Source of the DNA: Tenebrio molitor
Lineage: Eukaryota; Arthropoda; Insecta; Coleoptera; Tenebrionidae
Assembly (NCBI RefSeq): GCF_963966145.1
Contig: NC_091046.1
Span: 8,370,001-8,434,000, forward strand
Length of the DNA stretch: 64,000 nt
Direction: 5' to 3'
Shown: in pieces, positions 56,832-64,000 of the stretch
Layout: each line of letters starts with the position of its first letter
Numbering within the stretch: the first letter of the stretch is position 1
The notes under the pieces: generated by a model
The model's input: the letters and a program-made list of their open reading frames with translations, nothing else
Told to the model about the DNA's origin: nothing
The model's database searches: none
Translations under genes and position numbers: made by a program

Positions 56832-57946
56832 CCATTCACGATGTTTTGGCATAAGGGGAGGCTATGATTTCATTTTTTAACGTTGGATACATGTTTGATT
56901 TCTGTCATCTCTGCTGTCACTAAAGTGCCTGACATGCAGACCTATCAAAATGAACGTAACATATTGCCGAATTTACCGTAATCATAATTAAGCGACTTTA
57001 AAACGTATTGATGGTGTTTGTATTAGACTGCAGAACATATTTTCAGTAAGTTACGATGAAGTCAAGTTCCTTTTGTGTATAAATTGAATCGTAGGTCAGT
57101 ACAAGATAAATATGTAGCACGGATAGTGAAGGAAGAAACAACGACCCAATTGAAATGGCAGTGGGGTTTTGTAAGACCTATTATAACTTCGCGATAGAGT
57201 TGTGAATTTATGGCTTAAGTCTATATTATCTATTCCATCTTTAAAAAAATAATAGGTTGCCATGCTTTAATTTTGTTAAATTGGCAGTACTGAGGAAAGT
57301 TGTAGTTATATTTCATTTCATTTTAGTTGTAAACCTTTTTTAACTAAATTTGAAAGGCTATGTTGCAAGATGATTCTAAAACAAAAAGTATAAATAAAAT
57401 TATCAATAAATGTCATTTTGACGTTTTTCTATTTTATTTTAAATTAGAGTAATAGTAATAATTTAAAGGGTTTACTGCAAGTATATAATGCCAAAATTGT
57501 GTCTTTCGAAAGAAAATGTAGTGTGTTGAAGTGCTACACACATTTTAAACGAGATAGGCCCGATCTAAGTAATGATGCGATTATTAACAGATTGATGGAC
57601 ATCTTCAGTGTGAGAACAATGAATTTGTATTCGATTAAATCTTAAACTGTATAATTAATTTATAGGTGGGACGATCTGTTATATCTATATTGCATAATTA
57701 CAAAAAAGAGTCTGGAGGATGCTAGGATTACAAAAAGAGGAAAATCAGAAAAATTTAATCCTTTTTTTAAAAGAGATCTGACCGAAATTATTCGTGCGCT
57801 AAACGAATTTTTTACTTTAGACACACTACTGGAAACAGCGAAGAATTTATTATAATTTACAGGGACCGTACTACTTAATACCTACAGAAAAATTACACTA
57901 AAGATTTGTGGGTTACTTCTTTGTCACAATGTACTAATCAAATGTT

Positions 57947-58096
57947 TGTGAACACTGTGAAAACCTCATCAACGATAAATGGGTGCGCGAGATGGGGCAT
58001 ACCTGTTTGGAAAATATTTCTCCTCTCATTATTTCATTAGAAGATGTTTCGGAATCTAATGATGAAGATGAAATAATGGAGGAGGTTAAAGTTTAG
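57947..58096 (+). pseudogene. transposase C-terminus, first copy
   Basis: Frame CEHCENLINDKWVREMGHTC followed by ENISPLIISLEDVSESNDED and a TAG at 58094-58096. It resembles the acidic C-terminal tail (..PLII.LGEDSDES..) of insect IS630-type transposases. The DDE core that should precede it is absent. Confidence 0.45.
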
Positions 58097-58474
58097 ATTC
58101 TTCTCCATTTTGGAGAAGAACTTATCCGTTTTCTGCTTGTTAAACTAAAGAGAGCGTTCTTAAAACTAATTCAACGACTAAAGCCTCCACCAGATGTGTA
58201 CTTCTTGATTTTTTCATTTGTCTTTTTTTTTTTCAATAGCTATTTTTTATAAAAAATGCTTGGTTCTCTATTAATTTCTTTTAATACAGTTTCAATCGAT
58301 TCGCAAAAAAGGGGAACATAAGTATGGCAACATTGTGACTTCAAAATTTTCAAAATTCCTAACCAAACTTTTCTTCAGATATACAGGATGAAATCTGTCA
58401 GATTGTCATTGCCAAGCATCGTTTTTTTAAAGTTGGAATACATTATAAATATTTTGAAATGTACTCCTGAAATT

Positions 58475-58666
58475 TGCCAACATTTTTATCGATCTTGTGA
58501 AGAACTTATTTCGGAAGATTGGGCAAAATTAATGTGAAATATTTTATTTGAAAACGTTTTTCCTTTAATAATTTCATTAGGAGAATGTGACTCGGAATTT
58601 GATTGGGAATTTGATGCACGTAATGATGATTCAGAATTTTCTAATGAAATTATGGAAGTTGAATAG
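58475..58666 (+). pseudogene. transposase C-terminus, second copy
   Basis: Frame CQHFYRSCEELISEDWAKLM, an in-frame TGA, then ENVFPLIISLGECDSEFD and EIMEVE with TAG at 58664-58666. It is a diverged paralogue of 57947-58096, in the same orientation 500 bases on, within the same element. Confidence 0.45.
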
Positions 58667-59137
58667 TTTTGTTCTTTTTTGTCATAGACGATTGGTGTGT
58701 AAATATTTTGTAGAAAAATTCGAATAAAGTAAGGCTTAATAAGTAGGTATAAAATTTTATACAATCTAGTTCTAGGAATGTTTTGGTTAAAATGAAAAAT
58801 TCATTGAGAAGTTACTAACTGGTTGGTTAAGACACTGTATAGGTGGGTTATCTAAGTGGTGCATAAATTAACAGGATCCACTTCGTCTTCCGGTCCTGGT
58901 CCCTACTATTCTGTAGTCTGTTCAAGTCAGTTTCCTGTTTTGTTAAATTGGATTAAAAATGTGTGAGTATTGTTATATTGCAAACTAGTAAAACTGACAA
59001 CAATGCACTAGACAATGACGTAATTTATAACCTCAAACTTAGAAAAACATAACCTAATTCAACAGACAGCTTTACTGCCAACTTAAATGCACTTTTTCCA
59101 TGGCCTCCCCTTATGCCAAAACATCGTGAATGGTATA

Positions 59138-59460
59138 TACCGGGTATCAACCACCAAACCTGGCCGTAAGCACATTACACATATTAAAATAATATATGAG
59201 TTGCTATGAAATATATTATTGTGTAATGTCACATTGACAGCTATAATTATCATCCATACAATCAGGAAACTTTTGATGTAGGTAACGTAGAAAGTAGAAA
59301 TACTTTTGAAATTTGGAAAAGGGAAGAACGATCACAGAGCAATATTATGCTCAATTATTGGGCAAATTTGACGAAACAATAATATGTTTCATAGCAACTC
59401 ATATATTATTTTAATATGTGTAATGTGCCTATGGCCAGATTTGGTGGTTGATACCCGGTA
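59138..59460. mobile_element. MITE X
   Basis: Arms of about 70 bases: TACCGGGTATCAACCACCAA ... and its complement ending GGTTGATACCCGGTA. They include the unit TTAAAATAATATATGAGTTG. TATATA flanks both ends, and the element sits exactly between W and Y. Confidence 0.8.
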
Positions 59461-59462
59461 TA

Positions 59463-59826
59463 TATGCCGTTCACGATTATTTTAAACACGCAGGAGCCCG
59501 CGATATTTTTTTGTTAGATTGGCGTCAGGCCCTGTCATATGACGTTTCGTTTTTAAATATTCGCATTTTTGTCAATTCGGTCATTAATTTAGTTAATAAG
59601 AATTTACCCAGAACTGCCCTACAAATATGTATGTTTCATTTCAATTACAATTTTACGATTATTGTTCCTAATGCGTTCAATTATTTAAAAAATGTAACAA
59701 CTTGGGAGCAGTGTTCGGTTGAATTATAACCTAAAATAGATTTATTAAGACAAATCACAATACTGCCAACTAAAATGTCAGATTTTCATAGATAGTCCGA
59801 ATTTGAAATAATCGTGAATGGTTTAT
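59463..59826. mobile_element. MITE Y
   Basis: Left TATGCCGTTCACGATTATTT and right AAATAATCGTGAATGGTTTA are inverted copies. The outer CCATTCACGAT is shared with the ends of W, so Y and W are probably related. A 93-codon frame at 59448-59729 starts in the terminus and is not a gene. Confidence 0.65.
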
Positions 59827-59831
59827 ACATA

Positions 59832-60504
59832 TACAGGGTCTCCCAGAACTGGCGGACCAAAATAACACGGTGAAATCATTATCTTCCGGAAATAATAGGA
59901 AAAATATTTTAAAAAATCCATCCTCATTGGATTTTAAAATAAGAACGTTTTTAATTGACCAATCACGTGTAGATATAAAATTACCTTAAAAAATTATATT
60001 GGTAACTATCGAAACAAAGTTGATTGTTGCAAAGACATTATAAGTGAATATTATGTCATAATAAATTATTTCTGACAATTCTAACAGGTCATTAAAAACG
60101 CGTAATGTTTACCGCTTCAGAATATTTTGATATGCTTGTCTTATATGGACAGTGTGATGAGAGTGCCACAGTTGCTCCTCAGGAGTACGCAGTTCGTTTT
60201 CCCAATACGGAACATCCTAGAAGAAATACTATAATCTGAAAAATACTATAACCTAAAAACGTCCGTCATTGCACAAACAATACGGATACCCAACAATGCA
60301 TATGCATCATTTGAAATGTATCCATAGTTACAAATAAAGCAGGAAAACTAATTAATAGGTAACAACAACAGGATTGGTCAGTTTAAATTGCTTCTTTCCT
60401 AATCACTATTTAAGATAGATTTTTTTGAACATTTTTCCTATTATTCTCAGAAGATGATGAATTCACCGTATTATTTTGGTCCGCCAGTTCTGGGAGATCC
60501 TGTA
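59832..60504 (+). mobile_element. TIR element Z with transposase N-terminus
   Basis: Ends TACAGGGTCTCCCAGAACTG and CAGTTCTGGGAGATCCTGTA, continuing GCGGACCAAAATAA. A frame from 60105 reads MFTASEYFDMLVLYGQCDES and ends near ...FPNTEHPRRNT at about 60231. This is the first HTH helix region of the same transposase group as the element at 60795. The remainder is deleted. Confidence 0.75.
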
Positions 60505-60514
60505 TATATATACC

Positions 60515-60796
60515 TATATTGGGTGATTCAAAATGATTGTGGCCAAGTATGGCAACTATGTACGAAAATTTATGTGGCAACTGTGTGAATGAGATAGAGT
60601 TGTCATTTTTATGATATTTCATAAGCGTCCATTTGATTTTTTTGATATTATTACACATTGATTTGACAGTTTTCAAAATTGCGCGACTATGAACTGTCAA
60701 AGAAATATCAACTCTACGCTACCCACACAGTTGCCACATACATTTTCGTACATAGTTGCCATACTTGGCCACAATCATTTTGAATCACCCAATATA
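60515..60796. mobile_element. MITE AA
   Basis: Inverted ends TATTGGGTGATTCAAAATGA and TCATTTTGAATCACCCAATA with further pairing through TGTGGCCAAGTATGGCAACT, about 55 bases per arm. Its right ATA is shared with the TACAGG start of the next element. An orphan end of the family lies near 5925-5955. Confidence 0.8.
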
Positions 60797-62546
60797 CAGG
60801 ATGTCCCAGAACTGGCTCCCCAGAGAAAAAAGGGAGCCTTAGGGCGAATATATTAACGTGTATTTTAAAGAAAAAAAGTCCTATCTCAAATGATAACCGA
60901 GAAAAGACATTCTGAAGTTGACCAATTAGAGTTGAGCATCATTAAGGTGGAATAATCGCAATTTTGCGTTGCCTAGGTTTCCTTTTTATCCGTAAACCTC
61001 TATAATTCTGTCCATTTGATTTGGTCCACTACATTTATTAGAATGATTGTTTACGTCAGTTTGACATTTGTTATAGAATTTCGCTGCGATATTTAATTCA
61101 AGTGTATCATTTAACATGTATTCTTCCTCTGAGTACGTAGATATGATTCTTACTTTTGCGCGATGTGGGAACAATGCACGTGAAGCAGTAAGGTTGTACC
61201 GTGACAATTTCCACAAAGACAAAACAATCCTGAAATTAATCGCTCGGGGTCGAGAAACGGGTCAGATGCAGCCAGTTCGAAGAAGAAGTTAGGGGTGCTC
61301 CAAGAAATGTAAGGACTGTCGAACACGAGGAAGCCGTACTGAATGTCTTTGAGGAAGACGGCACCCGGAGTATTCGAACAGTTTCTCGTGAAATGGGTTT
61401 ATGCAAGAGTTCGGTGCAGAGAGTTCTAGCTGATAATAGGAGACATCCATACCACTATACACGAGTACAACATCTTCTGCCAGAGGATTATCCAATTAGG
61501 CGAGACTTTTATCTATGGTTAATAAACCAAAACGATGCTTCACACTTCTTGTCACGGATACTGTTTTCTGATGAGTCGCTATTTTGCCGGTAAGGTTGTT
61601 CCAATTATCACAACCTTCATATCTGGGCAGAGGAAAATCCAAGAGAATAATTTCTCAGAGGTTTTCAACAAAGGTTTTCTATTAATTTGTGGACTGGGCT
61701 ATTGGGCGATCGTTTGGCAAGTATAAGCGTGGTGGATCCTTCCATTTGTTAAAATTCCGAATCCCCGGCTCTAGATTGGACCGTTTGAATTCCCCGCAAG
61801 ATTAACGGGGGCAAGATATGCTCAGTTCATTGGAACGGAGCTACCTGATTTACTTGAAATTGTACCTCTTGCTTATCGCATAAATGACTGGTTCCAACAT
61901 TTTAGCAGAAACGTTCGGGAAATTTTTGATAACCAATATCCACAGCGCTGGATCGGTCGAGGAGGACCGTATCATTGGCCTGCCAGGTCTCCAGATCTGA
62001 ATCATTTATCGGCGGCCCATAAATTCAGAGGCTGATCTGAGAGTTTGAATTCAGGAGGCTTTGTTTCAGTTACTGAAGAAATGATAACTAACGCTACTAC
62101 AAGAAGTTTGTTACGTAGAGCACAATTGTGCATATAAATGAATGGTGGTCATTTCGAACATCTGCTTTAACATTGTTACCTATTTAAATAAATGGTTCTT
62201 TTTAGAATCGCCATTTTTATTGTTTTATTTCGAATTTTGCAATTGTCAAGTCTTGATGTTGATGACAGATAAACGTCAACGAATTTTTATATCGGAAAAC
62301 GTCAAAATTCCAGTTGCCCAAACATTTTATTGATTTGTGCGATATCAGAGATTTTTTGTTGTTGTTTAGCAACCGATCGGATTTTTTAGTAATACCTGAG
62401 GACGAGCTTCCGGGATTGGTGAAATTAAAAACTTTGTAACTCGGTAATTTGAGCTAGCAGAAAATTTATTTTAGTCAATTTAGAGTCTTTTTTGTTGTCG
62501 GCACATGCCTGTTTTCTCTGGGGAGCCAGTTCTGGGACACTCTGTA
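60795..62546 (+). mobile_element. Tc1/mariner-type transposon BB, full length but dead
   Basis: Inverted ends TACAGGATGTCCCAGAACTG and CAGTTCTGGGACACTCTGTA extend to CTCCCCAGAGAAAA. The size of 1.75 kb is that expected for an autonomous element. The ends share CCCAGAACTGGC with element Z, so the two families are related. Confidence 0.8.
61116..62170 (+). pseudogene. transposase of element BB, multiply broken
   Basis: Can be followed from MYSSSEYVDMILTFARCGNN (61116) through VRLYRDNFHKDK (HTH), SREMGLCKSSVQRVLAD and YHYTRVQHLLPEDYP (second HTH). It continues with SRILFSDESLF (first catalytic Asp, about 61550-61585), then WFQHFSRNVREIFDNQYPQR and GRGGPYHWPARSPDLN (third catalytic residue, Asp, about 61990), and ends GGHFEHLL with TAA at 62168-62170. 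Frameshifts and stops separate these parts. The second Asp region (normally HDGAPAHFS) is altered to INDWFQHFS. DD-D chemistry of the IS630-Tc1-mariner superfamily is inferred from motif order. Confidence 0.75.
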
Positions 62547-63025
62547 TATATATACATCCAAAATTTTAGCGTCCACTACCTGTTGAATTATGTTGGCAAA
62601 ATAAAAATATTTCTAGATTGGGGATTCTTATAACCAAAGTTGGCAATATAATTATTTTATAAACATGATTCGAAAACATTAAAATTTGTTCATAAATTTA
62701 TTTTGCTTTTAGAATTTGATTTTCTACTTACTTACGTGCTGCATTTTAAAAAAGGTTTTAACGTTCTTTTCCTTTATTCTAAAATTTTGAGTTGTAAAAA
62801 CGGAAATTGACAGATAACCTAACAAATACAATCTGACGCATTTTTCACCAAACAGTGTTGCCAGTTGTATTTCCAACGTAGAATGCAGTGTTGGTGGAAA
62901 TTTAGAATTGAGACAGACTTTAATTTACCTATTCTTATTAATGTAAAATGTTGCTCTTGTTTATTTTATAAATTATCTCCATTATCTTATAACAATAATA
63001 AAATGCACAATTATAACACAATTAT
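62547..63025. other. no gene recognised
   Basis: AT-rich sequence after the transposon array. A start-like TATACATCCAAAATTTTAGC at 62550 may be another terminus, but I found no partner. Confidence 0.25.
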
Positions 63026-63058
63026 AACTCCGGCAAAATTGCCGTGCCGCCGGGTGGT
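63026..63058. repeat. LINE-tail hairpin island
   Basis: A 30-base block beginning CTCCGGCAAAATTGCCGTGC is identical to the 3' region of the LINE at 7231-7264 and its copy at 25628-25661. Flanking LINE sequence is not conserved here. Confidence 0.6.
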
Positions 63059-63064
63059 GGAAGG

Positions 63065-63200
63065 TTTCCAAAGTCTAAAATTCATGAGGTATCATTTATT
63101 ATGAAGTAGCGTTTGAGACCATAAATTGTTTACGCCCATGCTTTGAACGCTTATTTTGCAACGCCTGCTCTGATTTGGATTCTTTTTGATCACTTTGTAT
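63065..63200. repeat. dispersed repeat, interrupting the metalloproteinase
   Basis: Reverse complement of much of 25033-25195. Its outer edge reads TTTTTGATCACTTTGTATA, similar to the TGATCACTCTGTATA end of the fold-back at 11081-12076. The metalloproteinase frame loses its similarity exactly here. Confidence 0.6.
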
Positions 63201-64000
63201 ATTCATTATCCAAACCCATTTTTTGTGAAATATATTCAAATGGTGATTTGAAGTTATTAATAAATTATCTGGATGATTTATTGAACATAAGTCTGGCAAA
63301 TTAAGGTCTAATGGGTCCCCATGCGTCTGGGTTGAATTTGGTTGTTCTGTAATAACTTGTTTATTTGTTGTTATTGGTATTAATTGATATTTTAATCATT
63401 CAGGCCTTCCATATAAATATTGAATTGCCCACATTTCATTTTGAGTTAATTTATCAATATCACCTTTATAATAGGCGTACATAATCGAATTATTATTTGC
63501 CAAATGTTCAATACCAAATGTATGCCCAATCTCGTGTAATAATACTCTATAAAAATTAGTTTATCCATCGGGAGTATTGCTTGGTTCACCAAAATACCAA
63601 TTTTCTGATTTATCAATATGAATTCCTTGACATTCATGATTATTTGGAAAGAAACCATGTTCTAAAACGTTACCTTTTCCATCAAAACTGCTAGAACATA
63701 CTCCTTTTTGACACCGTGTATTATAATTATGTTGAAATAGCGTATTAGAAAATGAAATAAGTGTATCTGGTTTAATACATGTATTATATTCAAACTTTAA
63801 ATTTGAAACAGACTGAGACAGCCATTGATTAAAGGCTTTTTGTGCTAATTCTTTCATTTCATTTGTAGCTAATGAAAAATCCCATTGATGAGTTGTTTTT
63901 TTAGTCCATTTTTTATTATGTACTCTATAAGCAGTAGGATTATCTTTAACACCACATCTAGGTTTACTAATCTAAGCAAGTGTTCCTTGATTTAATATTC
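63201..64000 (-). pseudogene. matrix metalloproteinase (M10A) pseudogene, partial at the window edge
   Basis: A zinc endopeptidase sequence read in a single minus-strand frame without introns. In order: cysteine switch KPRCGVKD (about 63942-63965), whose Cys keeps the proenzyme inactive in intact MMPs; the catalytic domain with CSSSFDGKGNVLEHGFFPNN; zinc-binding helix HEIGHTFGIEH (63504-63536); Met-turn SIMYAYY; a Thr/Pro-containing linker; and a hemopexin-like first blade start DLNLPDLCSINHPDNLL ... WVWI. Three in-frame stops break it: TAG 63972-63974, TAA 63561-63563 and TGA 63396-63398. I see no frameshift. The N-terminus lies beyond the window and the rest of hemopexin is removed by the repeat at 63065-63200. 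Lack of introns suggests a retrocopy; MMP genes carried by insect DNA viruses are another possible source, not shown by anything here. Confidence 0.75.

Larger units (their letters stand above)
56830..59136 (+). mobile_element. TIR transposon W with decayed IS630/Tc1-type transposase
   Basis: Identical terminal inverted repeats of about 34 bases (TACCATTCACGATGTTTTGG ... AAGGGGAGGC) bound 2.3 kb. Inside on the plus strand: a HTH region in pieces (KCYTHFKRDRPDLSNDAII-like at about 57520-57600, GRSVISILHNYKKESGG at 57666-57720, and RGKSEKFNPFFKRDLTEI at about 57740), then a C-terminal piece. The catalytic core is missing. The order of pieces resembles DDE transposases of the IS630 group found in insects; the family identification is from memory of motif order and is moderate. 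Confidence 0.6.

Noticed and set aside
63446..63658. Suspected frameshift in the metalloproteinase
   Set aside because: The zinc-helix frame proved to be the same frame as the upstream part; the break is an in-frame TAA, not an indel. The 70-codon frame at 63446-63658 is a shadow.
1..64000. CRISPR arrays, tRNA or rRNA genes, bacterial operons
   Set aside because: No regularly spaced direct repeats, no convincing cloverleaf or rRNA segment, and no bacterial gene organisation; the content is eukaryotic throughout.

Overview
The window looks like nuclear DNA of an insect, or at least an arthropod. It is AT-rich, has spliced genes with GT/AG introns, and is crowded with Tc1/mariner-type transposons and their short non-autonomous derivatives (MITEs), whose ends usually read TACAGG(G/A)TGT. 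There are no operons, ribosome binding sites or bacterial features. A beetle is plausible from the style of repeat, but the sequence alone does not settle the order.

Two host genes are supported, both on the minus strand. The main one is a complete seven-exon galactokinase of the GALK2 (N-acetylgalactosamine kinase-like) type. It runs from the start codon at 50033 to the stop at 16628. The exons splice in phase into 463 codons, with all three GHMP-kinase motifs and the catalytic aspartate present, and a polyadenylation signal follows at 16557-16562. Its introns range from 60 bp to almost 10 kb, and the long ones are full of inverted-repeat elements. The second gene is represented only by what look like its last two exons (2501-2285 and 660-567), which join in phase and are followed by AATAAA at 517-522. 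Its upstream exons were not found and the product was not recognised.

Left flank (1-16556): the end of the second gene, then a Tc1-like element (5981-7806) containing an internally deleted LINE, then two large fold-back elements (11081-12076, 13948-14473) and several MITEs. GALK2 body (16628-50033): introns 6, 5 and 2 hold most of the repeats, including a nested set of inverted repeats (20409-21487), two abutting palindromes (23307-23928), an 881-bp fold-back (29895-30775) and a GC-rich hairpin cluster (48593-48893). Intron 4 holds a perfect 102-bp palindrome with no spacer (39486-39587). The sequence just upstream of GALK2 is present twice in tandem.

Right flank (51 kb to the end): decayed mariner, MULE and IS630/Tc1 transposases, then a run of seven inverted-repeat elements placed end to end (56458-62546). 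The window ends in a broken matrix-metalloproteinase sequence (63205-64000, minus) that keeps the cysteine switch, the zinc-binding helix, the Met-turn and the start of a hemopexin domain. It carries three in-frame stops, and a repeat cuts off its 3' part. Apart from GALK2 and the partial gene, everything recognisable is mobile or derived from mobile elements.
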